Part shown: in pieces, positions 16,500 to 23,672 of the stretch
Layout: each line of letters begins with the position of its first letter
Position numbering within the stretch: the stretch's first letter is position 1
NCBI RefSeq assembly: GCF_947631165.1
Contig: NZ_CANRKH010000008.1
Location: 32,634 to 96,633, forward strand
DNA length: 64,000 bases
From: an uncultured Dysosmobacter sp.
Lineage (GTDB): Bacteria > Bacillota > Clostridia > Oscillospirales > Oscillospiraceae
Direction: 5' to 3'
Made by a program: the position numbers and the translations under genes
Notes under the pieces: generated by a model
Databases searched by the model: none
Told to the model about the DNA's origin: nothing
What the model saw: the letters and a program-made list of their open reading frames with translations, nothing else

Positions 16500-16643
16500 A
16501 TGTGGTTCAACAATGGAAACAGCGACTGTTCCTGCCTGTGGCTCATCATCATCGTCATCCTGATCGTCTGCTGCTGCGGAAACAGCGGCAACTGTGGCTG
16601 CAATTGCAACTGTAACTGCGGCAGCGGCGAAAGCTGCTGCTGA
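16500..16643 (+). CDS. Small Cys-rich single-helix protein (chorion HCB-like annotation class)
   Basis: A 47-residue protein: a short polar N-terminus (MWFNNGNSDCSC), one strongly hydrophobic helix (LWLIIIVILIVCCC) and a glycine-asparagine-cysteine tail with CGCNCNCNCG. Thirteen residues are cysteine. Similar small proteins in clostridia are often labelled chorion class high-cysteine protein by composition only. GAGGTG precedes the ATG, and CATAGAAT at 16470-16477 resembles a mother-cell (SigE/SigK) -10 box. A matching terminator follows, so this is a self-contained gene. A spore-envelope role is inference. Confidence 0.7.
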   Translation: MWFNNGNSDCSCLWLIIIVILIVCCCGNSGNCGCNCNCNCGSGESCC

Positions 16644-16675
16644 GACAAAGTGGGGCGAAATGCCCCATTTTGTCT
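16643..16675 (+). terminator. Terminator after the small Cys-rich gene
   Basis: AGACAAAGTGGGGC pairs, with one wobble, with GCCCCATTTTGTCT around a GAAAT loop. It also lies just past the end of leftward tmk. Confidence 0.75.
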
Positions 16676-16694
16676 GACCGGCGGCGGGACAGGC

Positions 16695-17360
16695 TCACAA
16701 CAGCCCCTCCACGATCTCCGCCACCTGCCGGTGGATATCCTCCGGCGTGCGAGGCATACCTCCCTTTGCGCAATGGATCACGGTCCAGCCGCATCCCTCC
16801 GCCACTGTCCTGGCACCGACGCGGCACCGTTTCAGATACTCCACATCTTGTTCGTGGATGTCGGCATGCGTTCCAGAGCCCTTCTCCCGCTGGCGCATCA
16901 TCCGCTCCGTGATTTCCGTGGGCATGTCCAGATAGAGCACCAGATCCGGCTTGGGCAACCCTAGCAGCCGGTATTCCAGATCGAACAACCAGTCCAAATA
17001 AGGCTTCCGCTCCGCCTCCGGCAGCTTGGACGCCTGATGGACGGCGTTGGATGTGGTATAGCGGTCCGCCACGATCAGGCCCCCGGCCTCGTAAAAGCCG
17101 CCCCAGTCCTGCTTATAGGAGGCGTAGCGGTCCATGGCGTAAAACAGCGAGGCGGCATAGGCGTTCACATCGCCGGGCCGCTTGCCCAGGTTTCCGTTCA
17201 AGTACTCCTCCACCATGGCGGCGGAGGGCTCGCCGTACCGGGGAAAGTCGATCTCCCGGTGGTCTATCCCTCTCTGGGACAGATATTTGCACAGCAGCCG
17301 GGCCTGGGTCGCCTTGCCGGAGCCGTCCGTTCCTTCAAATACAATCAGTTTTCCACTCAT
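16695..17360 (-). CDS. tmk: Thymidylate kinase
   Basis: A 221-residue kinase that phosphorylates dTMP to dTDP. The P-loop FEGTDGSGKATQ is at residues 8-19, with alanine where many relatives have threonine or serine. The DR(Y) motif appears as VADRYTTSNAVHQ near residue 97, and the lid region follows with QREKGSGTHAD. The true start is ATG 17360 after CAGGAGAAA; the frame extends far upstream but only antisense to nothing known. The start overlaps the stop of the glycosyltransferase gene as ATGA, so the two form an operon. Confidence 0.95.
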   Translation of the reverse strand: MSGKLIVFEGTDGSGKATQARLLCKYLSQRGIDHREIDFPRYGEPSAAMVEEYLNGNLGKRPGDVNAYAASLFYAMDRYASYKQDWGGFYEAGGLIVADRYTTSNAVHQASKLPEAERKPYLDWLFDLEYRLLGLPKPDLVLYLDMPTEITERMMRQREKGSGTHADIHEQDVEYLKRCRVGARTVAEGCGWTVIHCAKGGMPRTPEDIHRQVAEIVEGLL

Positions 17361-18076
17361 TTTTTCCGTTTCTCCTGTTTTACATGCACCAAAAACAGCG
17401 GCAGCTTCATCATGCGGCCAATGCGCTTCGGCTCCCTGCACAGGCGGTAAAACCACTCCAGCCCATGGTCGGACCAGAACTTCGGAGCGCGCTCCACCAC
17501 GCCGGCGAACACGTCCAGGCTGCCGCCCAGGCCGCACAGCAGCCGGGCGCCGGTGGCTGCGCCGTTTTTGGCCATCCACTTTTCCTGCTTCGGCGCCCCC
17601 AGGCACACGAACACCACGTCCGCTCCGCTCCGGCGGATGGCCTCCACAACAGGACCGTCCTCCTTAAAATAACCGTCGTGGGTACCGGCGACGGCCAGAC
17701 CGGGATACTGGTCCGCCAGATGCTTCGCCGCCTGCTCCGCGATGCCGGGCTTGGCCCCCAGCAGGTACAGGGACTTTCCCTCGCCTGCCATTTTCTCCAT
17801 CAGATGGGCCGCAAATTCGATGCCGGGGGTCTTTTCCTTCAGCGGAGTACCCAGCATGGCCGCCCCCTTTACGATACCGATGCCGTCAGGCAGCACCAGG
17901 TCCGCGCCGTTGACGGCGGCTTTCGCCTCCGGGTCCTCCCGGCAGACCTCCACGATCTCCGGATTGGGCGTCACCACATAATGGGTACCCTGGCTTTGCA
18001 GCAGGACCATGCCCCGCTCCACAGCCTCGTCCATCGTTACATTGTCAAAACCCACGCCCAGCACGTCGATCCGCAT
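17357..18076 (-). CDS. WecG/TagA/CpsF family glycosyltransferase
   Basis: A 239-residue enzyme of the GT26 family, which transfers N-acetylmannosaminyl (TagA) or related sugars onto lipid-linked precursors of teichoic acid or capsule. Visible motifs are the N-terminal VTPNPEIVEVCRED, DLVLPDGIGIV (residues about 68-78), LGAKPG, and FVCLGAPKQEKWM near residue 155. The ATG at 18076 follows GAGGTGG. It is first in an operon with tmk. The sugar and acceptor cannot be told from sequence. Confidence 0.93.
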   Translation of the reverse strand: MRIDVLGVGFDNVTMDEAVERGMVLLQSQGTHYVVTPNPEIVEVCREDPEAKAAVNGADLVLPDGIGIVKGAAMLGTPLKEKTPGIEFAAHLMEKMAGEGKSLYLLGAKPGIAEQAAKHLADQYPGLAVAGTHDGYFKEDGPVVEAIRRSGADVVFVCLGAPKQEKWMAKNGAATGARLLCGLGGSLDVFAGVVERAPKFWSDHGLEWFYRLCREPKRIGRMMKLPLFLVHVKQEKRKK

Positions 18077-18110
18077 GATACCACCTCGCAACATACTCAT
18101 ACAGTTTTGC

Positions 18111-18140
18111 ATTATAGCATACAGGACGGCCTTTGTCCAA
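18111..18140 (-). promoter_or_regulatory. Promoter of the wecG-like/tmk operon
   Basis: TTGGAC (complement of 18135-18140) and TATAAT (complement of 18111-18116) are 18 bases apart, ending 35 bp before the start codon. Confidence 0.65.
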
Positions 18141-18146
18141 TCCCAA

Positions 18147-18183
18147 ATAAAACGGGGATGTAAATTTTACATCCCCGTTTTAT
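18147..18183 (-). terminator. Terminator of the DMT transporter gene
   Basis: A near-perfect 16-bp stem (AAAACGGGGATGTAAA and its complement) with A and T runs at its ends. It works in both directions and insulates the adjacent promoter. Confidence 0.85.
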
Positions 18184-18190
18184 GTTCAGG

Positions 18191-19099
18191 TCATCGCAAA
18201 GCCGCTTCTCCCCGCTTGTCCGGCAGCTGCGCCAGGATGACTGCCGCAAACATCAAAAGACAGCCGAAATACTCTTTCCCACTCATCCGGTCCCCCAGGA
18301 TAATAGCGCCTGACAGCGTGGCAAACACAGATTCCAGGCTCAGCAGCAGAGACACCACCGTGGGGTCCGAGTCCTTTTGGGCTAGGATCTGCAGCGTATA
18401 GGCTACACCGCTGGACAAAATCCCCGCGTACAGGATAGGCCCGATGCACAACCACAACGCCTCCCAGTCAGGGGATTCCCAAAGCAGCATACCAATGCAG
18501 GACAGCACCGCCGCCACCAGGAACTGCACGCAGGACATCTCCACGCCGTCCACCTTTTGGCTGAAATGATCGATGATCAGGATATGGCCGGAAAAACAGA
18601 AGGCGCACAGCAGAATATAGAAGTCGCCTGTCGTGATGCGGAATTCCTCGGTGATGCAGAGGCAGTAGAGGCCCGCCACCGCCAGGGCCACGCCCAGCCA
18701 GATGGTCCTGGGTGCTTTCTTCTTTAAAAAGACGCCCACAATGGGTACAATGACGATGTACAACGCGGTGATGAAGCCCGCTTTGCCGGATGTGGTGGTC
18801 TCCAGCCCCTTCTGCTGAAAGTAGGAGGCTACGGTCAGCGCCGCACCGCAGCAGACGCCGGCGGTGATCAGCTCCCGCCGGGAAGCCGTCTGCGCCGCAG
18901 GCGCACCGCTCCCCTTCCGCACGGCCCGCAGGATCAGGCACAGCACCAGCAGGAACAAAAACGCCACCGCCGAGCGGGCAGCATTAAAGGTAAAAGGCTC
19001 CACATAGTCGGCGCCCACGCTCTGGGCCACAAAGGCTGTGCCCCAAATAAACGCCGCCAGCAGCGGCAATACATTCTGACGGATCCGATTGGTTTTCAT
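18191..19099 (-). CDS. DMT superfamily (EamA) transporter
   Basis: A 302-residue membrane protein with ten predicted helices in two EamA repeats (residues about 10-140 and 155-290). The first opens with LPLLAAFIWGTAFVAQSVGADYVEPFTFNA in the usual form; the second ends with SGVAYTLQILAQKDSDPT and LLLSLESVFATLSG. Such proteins export metabolites or amino acids; the substrate is unknown. The ATG at 19099 has GGAGCAAG ahead; the longer frame to 19207 overlaps the divergent mpg gene and is rejected. Confidence 0.9.
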   Translation of the reverse strand: MKTNRIRQNVLPLLAAFIWGTAFVAQSVGADYVEPFTFNAARSAVAFLFLLVLCLILRAVRKGSGAPAAQTASRRELITAGVCCGAALTVASYFQQKGLETTTSGKAGFITALYIVIVPIVGVFLKKKAPRTIWLGVALAVAGLYCLCITEEFRITTGDFYILLCAFCFSGHILIIDHFSQKVDGVEMSCVQFLVAAVLSCIGMLLWESPDWEALWLCIGPILYAGILSSGVAYTLQILAQKDSDPTVVSLLLSLESVFATLSGAIILGDRMSGKEYFGCLLMFAAVILAQLPDKRGEAALR

Positions 19100-19200
19100 A
19101 TGACTTGCTCCATGTTCTCTTCTATGATATACTAAATAAAAATATCGCTTCCCGCGGAATGATCCGCAGCGGTCATTTATTGTAGCACTGAGGTGAAAAA

Positions 19201-19818
19201 ATGGCAACCCTTTCCCGACAATTCTATGAGGGAGATACTGTGGAGACCGCCCAAAGGCTGCTGGGCAAGTATCTGGTCCGCAGACTGAACGGCGGGCTGC
19301 TGGCGGGCCGCATCACAGAGACGGAGGCCTATGTGGGCCGGTGCGACAAGGCCTGCCACGCCTATGGCCTCCGCCGAACGGCCCGGACCGAGACGCTGTT
19401 CATGGCCCCCGGCCACGCCTATATCTACCTGATCTATGGGATGTACAACTGTTTGAATTTCGTAACGGAGCCGGAGGGCGAGCCTGCCGCCGTGCTGATC
19501 CGGGCGGTGGAGCCTGTGGCCGGGATCGAAACCATGCTTCATCTGCGGTATGGGGACAAGCCCCTGACCTCCTATCGCCGCAGGAACTTCATGAATGGGC
19601 CGGGCAAGGTCTGTAAAGGGCTTTCCCTGTCCAGATCTGAAAACGGCTTGGATCTGACCGGCAATGTCCTGTTTGTCTGCGACTCTCCGGTGGATCTGGG
19701 GCTTCCCTGTTCCCCGCCCTTCCAAGAGCGGATCTGCGCCGGTCCCCGGATCGGCATCGACTATGCGGAGGAGGCCAGAGACTTCCCTTGGCGCTTCTGG
19801 CTGGAAAAGGAGGAATAG
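19201..19818 (+). CDS. DNA-3-methyladenine glycosylase (MPG/AAG family)
   Basis: A 205-residue base-excision repair enzyme that removes alkylated purines. The family core is plain: LLGKYLVRR, RITETEAYVGRCDKACHAY (with the catalytic glutamate), RTETLFMAPGHAYIYLIYGM and the C-terminal RIGIDYAEEARDFPWRF. The length is normal. GAGGTGAAAAA precedes the ATG. It starts an operon with the HAD phosphatase three bases downstream and the pentapeptide-repeat gene. Confidence 0.95.
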   Translation: MATLSRQFYEGDTVETAQRLLGKYLVRRLNGGLLAGRITETEAYVGRCDKACHAYGLRRTARTETLFMAPGHAYIYLIYGMYNCLNFVTEPEGEPAAVLIRAVEPVAGIETMLHLRYGDKPLTSYRRRNFMNGPGKVCKGLSLSRSENGLDLTGNVLFVCDSPVDLGLPCSPPFQERICAGPRIGIDYAEEARDFPWRFWLEKEE

Positions 19819-19821
19819 ACC

Positions 19822-20475
19822 GTGTTTTTATTCGATATGGATGGGACCCTGATCGACTCCAACGGCATCTGGAAAAAGGTGGACCGGGAATTTCTGGCCC
19901 GGCGGGGCCTGCCATATACCCACGCCTATTACGAGGGCGTGGCCCACACCATCTTCCCCCTGGCGGCCAAGTTCACCAAGGAGTTCTGCGGCCTGCCGGA
20001 GAGCTGCGAGGAGATCATGGCGGAGTGGATGGAGCTGGCAAAGGACCTGTACGCCCATGTGAACGTCAAGCCCGGCGTCCGGGCCTATCTCAAGCAGTGC
20101 AAAGCGGAGGGACGGAAAATGGCGGTGGTGACCTCCAGCGTGCCGGAGCACTGCCGCACCGCCCTGGGGAAGCTGGGCTTGGAAAAGTATTTCGACGGCA
20201 TCACCTTTGCCCACGACCTTGGCCTGGAAAAGAAAAAGCCGGACATCTGGCTGCTGGCGGCCAAGGAGCACGGCGCCCGGCCGGAGGACTGCACTGTGTT
20301 TGACGACAGCCTGGCCGCCTGCTGGGGCGCCCGGGCCGCGAAGATGCGGGTCGTGGGCGTATACGACGGCTTCTTTGCCCAGGATGAGCGGGAGATGCGG
20401 AGCTTCTGCGATGTGTATATCAAGAGCTTTGAGGAGCTTCTGTGGCTGCCGGAGCAGAAAGCGCGGCGGAAATGA
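19822..20475 (+). CDS. HAD-family phosphatase
   Basis: A 217-residue HAD hydrolase of the phosphoglycolate phosphatase/beta-phosphoglucomutase kind. Motif I is FDMDGTLIDS at residues 4-13, motif II is VVTSS near residue 100, motif III is the lysine in KKKPD near 140, and motif IV is VFDDS near 157. A helical cap lies between residues 15 and 85. The substrate cannot be told from sequence. The start is GTG at 19822, with AAAAGGAGG eleven bases ahead inside the mpg end. Confidence 0.9.
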   Translation: MFLFDMDGTLIDSNGIWKKVDREFLARRGLPYTHAYYEGVAHTIFPLAAKFTKEFCGLPESCEEIMAEWMELAKDLYAHVNVKPGVRAYLKQCKAEGRKMAVVTSSVPEHCRTALGKLGLEKYFDGITFAHDLGLEKKKPDIWLLAAKEHGARPEDCTVFDDSLAACWGARAAKMRVVGVYDGFFAQDEREMRSFCDVYIKSFEELLWLPEQKARRK

Positions 20476-21083
20476 CGCCTTTGGAAGCCGCTCTGCTGGA
20501 CGCCCGGGAGCAGGACGCTCCCCTGCGGCTCCTGACCTTTGACCGGGAGGCCGTGGAAGGTCTGGATTTTTCGGAGACTGAATGGGGCCAGGCCGTCTTT
20601 CGCGGCTGTCAGTTTACCGCCTGCGATTTTTCAAAGGCCGCCTTTTACGACTGTGTGCTGGATGCCTGCCAGTTCACCGCCTGCCGTTTTGCCGCCAGCT
20701 ATTGGAAAAACAGCCGCCTGAACAGCTGCAAGGCCGATGGAGCGGACCTCCGCAGGAGCCGCTTCAAGGGCTGTACACTGCATGAAACACTGCTGCGCTA
20801 TGCCAACCTCACCGGGAGCGTGTGGGAGAAGTGTACTGTCACAAGCTGCAATCTCACAGAGGCCGCCTTCTCCGAAGCCCGCATCCAGAAAACGGTCTTT
20901 GAAAAAGTGGCCCTCACCGGCGCGGAGCTGTTTCGCACCAGCTTGAAAGGCATGGACCTGTCCTCCTGCACTCTGGACCGTATCTCCCTGTCAGAGACCT
21001 GTGCCGAGCTGCGGGGTGCGAAGATCGACGCCAGTCAGGCCGCTGTGGTGGCCCGTATTCTGGGGATCGAGGTCCTGCTGTAG
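20472..21083 (+). CDS. Pentapeptide-repeat protein
   Basis: A 203-residue protein built mostly from pentapeptide repeats (about residues 30-185: GLDFSETEW, AVFRGCQFTACDFSKAAFYD, and so on), predicting a right-handed quadrilateral beta-helix. It is rich in cysteine. Relatives include the Qnr/MfpA DNA-mimic group, but nothing marks it as a gyrase-protection protein. The ATG at 20472 overlaps the HAD stop (ATGA). It is last in the mpg operon; a hairpin follows. Confidence 0.88.
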   Translation: MTPLEAALLDAREQDAPLRLLTFDREAVEGLDFSETEWGQAVFRGCQFTACDFSKAAFYDCVLDACQFTACRFAASYWKNSRLNSCKADGADLRRSRFKGCTLHETLLRYANLTGSVWEKCTVTSCNLTEAAFSEARIQKTVFEKVALTGAELFRTSLKGMDLSSCTLDRISLSETCAELRGAKIDASQAAVVARILGIEVLL

Positions 21084-21108
21084 ACTGCGTCCAACTTTTG
21101 AATATGGC

Positions 21109-21142
21109 AGGAGCGCTGAAGGATCTTACCTTCAGCGCTCCT
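21109..21142. terminator. Hairpin between convergent genes
   Basis: Perfect 14-base arms AGGAGCGCTGAAGG and CCTTCAGCGCTCCT surround ATCTTA. T-runs are weak on both strands. Confidence 0.6.
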
Positions 21143-21172
21143 ATCGTATTTACCACTTGTTTATCTCAATTT

Positions 21173-22300
21173 TCAACGTCTCTGCATCTGCAAGATCATC
21201 TGCACCGCCTGCTCCAGCTGCCTTCCCCGAGCGGAGAAAAACGACTGATATGCCTCACAGTAGAAATTGCGGTCCACCAGTCCGTCCTCCAGCACCACCC
21301 GGTCTCTCCGGCAGCCATTCCGACAGATCCCATATAAATGGCAGACCCGGCACTTTTCGGGCACTCTGAAAGACGCCTCGACGAACTTCCGGGCCGCTTC
21401 GCTCTCCTGCATCTCCGCAAAGGTCGTCTCCCCTACCGTTCCCATCCGCCATTGGTCCAGCACATAAAAGTCGCAGGGATATACGCCGCCGTCTCCCTCC
21501 ACTACAAATTGCACGGAACAACGTCCCATCATATTACAGGCTTCCGGGCACTCCCCCAGCAAAATGCTCATCCAGTTATCCAAGTGACGAATGCTGATGT
21601 ATTCGCCCTGCCGCAGATCTGCGAACCACAGGTCAAATATCCGAATCAGGAACTCCCCATAGGCCTGACTGGAAAGGTGGTATTTCTCTTTGCCCCGTTC
21701 CTGTTCCAGCGGCTCCAGGCAGGGAATAAACTGCAGCCAACGAAAGCCCTGTTTTTTATAGAAGCTGTAAATCTGCCCGATCGAACGGGCATTTTTCCCT
21801 GTGACCACGCAGAGGATGTTGTAATCCACATGATACCGGTCAAACAGCTTCGCCGCGTGCAGAACACGGTTGAATGTTCCCTTTCCCTGGTGATCCCTTC
21901 GGTTCAGATTATGCAGGTCTGCCGGTCCATCCAGAGAAAGCCCCACCAAAAAATGATTCTCTGCGAGAAATGCCGCCCACTCTTCATCTATGCAATAGCC
22001 GTTCGTCTGGATCGCGTTATGTATCTGCACTCCAGGACGGGCATATCTTTTCTGAATCTCCACAACGCTCCGATAAAAGTCCAGTCCTGCCAGGGTGGGT
22101 TCTCCTCCCTGAAATGCGAAGGAACATATCCCCTCCGCATATTCCATGCCGGAGGAGATCACCTTCTCCATGCGCTCCAACGAGAGCATCCCCTCAAACG
22201 CCATTTCCCGATTGGCCGCCACATCCTGATAAAAGCAGTATGCGCACTGCATGTTGCAGGCAGATGAAGCCGGCTTTATGAGAATATTGACAGCGGGCAT
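21173..22300 (-). CDS. Radical SAM/SPASM protein of the anaerobic sulfatase-maturase (anSME) family
   Basis: A 375-residue enzyme. The N-terminus NILIKPASSACNMQCAYCFY holds the radical-SAM CxxxCxxC (residues 15-22), followed by FAFQGGEPTL near 65. The C-terminal SPASM region has the cysteine series CPEACNMMGRC, CDFYVL, CRVCHLYGICRNGCRRD and a final FYCEAYQ, enough for two auxiliary clusters. Known anSMEs oxidise a cysteine or serine in sulfatases to formylglycine. No sulfatase is in this window, so a remote target or another peptide substrate is possible. Its base composition is clearly less GC-rich than its neighbours, and the AT-rich gap upstream suggests transfer. Confidence 0.88.
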   Translation of the reverse strand: MPAVNILIKPASSACNMQCAYCFYQDVAANREMAFEGMLSLERMEKVISSGMEYAEGICSFAFQGGEPTLAGLDFYRSVVEIQKRYARPGVQIHNAIQTNGYCIDEEWAAFLAENHFLVGLSLDGPADLHNLNRRDHQGKGTFNRVLHAAKLFDRYHVDYNILCVVTGKNARSIGQIYSFYKKQGFRWLQFIPCLEPLEQERGKEKYHLSSQAYGEFLIRIFDLWFADLRQGEYISIRHLDNWMSILLGECPEACNMMGRCSVQFVVEGDGGVYPCDFYVLDQWRMGTVGETTFAEMQESEAARKFVEASFRVPEKCRVCHLYGICRNGCRRDRVVLEDGLVDRNFYCEAYQSFFSARGRQLEQAVQMILQMQRR

Positions 22301-22447
22301 AAAACGCTCCTTTCACAGTCGATATGTCAAAATTTATATTTATTTTCATGTTTCCAGTACCTTTTGATTCGAAGCAGATGAATATTTATAAATTTCCACC
22401 TCTAAAACAACTTATAGATCATTTTTGCAAGCTGGAATTTGAACATC

Positions 22448-22588
22448 TCAATCATCAATTCGTTCAAGACATTTTTTCAGCGCGTCCTCATTTTCTGGCA
22501 GAACGATATGGAATGTGATTTTATCTCCATTCAGAGTCACAGCACCTACGTTGTGGCTCTGATTTGATTTGGATTTTGCAGGCGCCGA
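22448..22588 (-). pseudogene. C-terminal gene remnant without a start codon
   Basis: Read leftward, 46 codons are open from just after a TAG at 22591 to a TGA at 22450, ending in GDKITFHIVLPENEDALKKC and LERIDD. The amphipathic, charged sequence looks like real protein, yet there is no start codon, and the upstream end runs into a hairpin. It seems to be the tail of a deleted gene; I cannot identify the family. Confidence 0.45.
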
Positions 22589-22614
22589 CTATGTGCAACA
22601 CGCACATTGGGCGC
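22582..22614. repeat. Imperfect hairpin element
   Basis: Outer arms GCGCC/GGCGC and inner arms ATGTGC/GCACAT enclose AACAC. With the next hairpin eight bases away, it looks like a REP- or MITE-type extragenic element. Confidence 0.5.
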
Positions 22615-22621
22615 AGCCCGT

Positions 22622-22647
22622 TTGAAAAATCGCTTGCAATTTTTCAA
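22622..22647 (-). terminator. Hairpin after the TauE-like gene
   Basis: TTGAAAAAT and ATTTTTCAA are perfect nine-base arms with an internal GC-TT-GC. It lies ten bases past the exporter stop and probably ends that transcript; it may also be half of an extragenic repeat. Confidence 0.55.
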
Positions 22648-22656
22648 GTTAATTGA

Positions 22657-23445
22657 CTAGATAAGGGCCGCAAACCGACATGCGTTATAGATACAGATCA
22701 AAATAATGACACACATCAAGCCCGCAAACAGTTTATCCACCACCGCCGCAGAAAGTTTCTTGTTGACCCGTGTTCCAAGCAGTCCGCCCAGAACACCCGC
22801 AGTTACCATGACGATCAGATACCCCCAGCTGAATTCCGGGATCGTCCCACGAACACAGGACGTGCAGAAACTGGCGATCTGGGAAAACATGATGATGTAC
22901 AATGAATTTGCCGCCGCTTTTTTTGTATCCATGGAAAATATGAAATACAGCACCGCCAAATTGATCGGCCCGCCTCCAATTCCCAGGAACGAGGACAATA
23001 TCCCCATGATGCCGCCCACACCAATACACGCCGCCGAATTCGTGACTCTGTAAGATGGCAGGCGGCGGCGGAGAAACACGCTGTACAGCAGCGTCAAAAA
23101 TGTGACCAATGCCAACACTGCCGCCTGTATCATGCCAACAAAATCATCCTGCCCCGCAGCAGACTTGACTGCCTGGAAAAGCGCATTGCCGATCATGCCT
23201 CCGACGACCGCGCCTGCCGCCAGGAAACTGCCGATCCGCATTTCCACAAGGCGGTTCTTTCTCTGGCGAAATACGGAGATCAACGACATAGAAAGCACTG
23301 TCAGGCCCGACAGAAAGCTGATCGTGCTGACGCTCATAATGCCCATGGCGTCCAATGTCGGTTTTATGATGACGCCGCCGCCAATCCCACAAATGCCCCC
23401 TACCATGGAGGCAAACAGACAAACCAAAAAAATCAACACTTGCAT
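22657..23445 (-). CDS. TauE/SafE-family anion exporter
   Basis: A 262-residue membrane protein with about eight helices in two halves. Each half has the family glycine motif: GGICGIGGGVIIKP at residues 16-29 and FLGIGGGPINLAVLYFIF near 160. The family exports sulfite, sulfoacetate or other organic anions. The ATG at 23445 follows GAGGTCGG. Together with the sulfatase-maturase-like gene downstream, sulfite or sulfate handling is a reasonable guess, but a hairpin and a 357-bp gap separate them. Confidence 0.9.
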   Translation of the reverse strand: MQVLIFLVCLFASMVGGICGIGGGVIIKPTLDAMGIMSVSTISFLSGLTVLSMSLISVFRQRKNRLVEMRIGSFLAAGAVVGGMIGNALFQAVKSAAGQDDFVGMIQAAVLALVTFLTLLYSVFLRRRLPSYRVTNSAACIGVGGIMGILSSFLGIGGGPINLAVLYFIFSMDTKKAAANSLYIIMFSQIASFCTSCVRGTIPEFSWGYLIVMVTAGVLGGLLGTRVNKKLSAAVVDKLFAGLMCVIILICIYNACRFAALI

Positions 23446-23672
23446 AGTAACCGACCTCGATTCAAATCATGCCGCGGCCAGCCTTGCTGTCCGCGGTCCG
23501 GAGCCAGGGTGCCGCTGCGCGGGCAACAATGCAGCCAATATCGGAGATGCGCTTCGCAGTTGCCTTTCGCAGCCTACATATTTGTACTATTTGTTGTAAA
23601 CATAGAACACTTTTAGGTCCATGTCAATACGAAATAGTCTCCGCCGCTCAATTTGCCGGCAGCACAGCAGCC

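Larger units (their letters stand above)
22301..22656. other. AT-rich intergenic scar between tauE-like and anSME genes
   Basis: This 356-bp gap is the most AT-rich stretch of this part of the window. It holds a broken reading frame (22448-22588), a 14-codon frame after it (22402-22446) with no ribosome binding site, and two hairpins (22582-22614 and 22622-22647). AAAGGAGCG for the anSME gene lies at its left end. I see no intact gene or transposase. Confidence 0.6.

Noticed and set aside
22591..22656. 21-codon frame opening MCNTHIGRSPF beside the TauE gene
   Set aside because: It is made almost wholly of the two hairpin elements and has no ribosome binding site.
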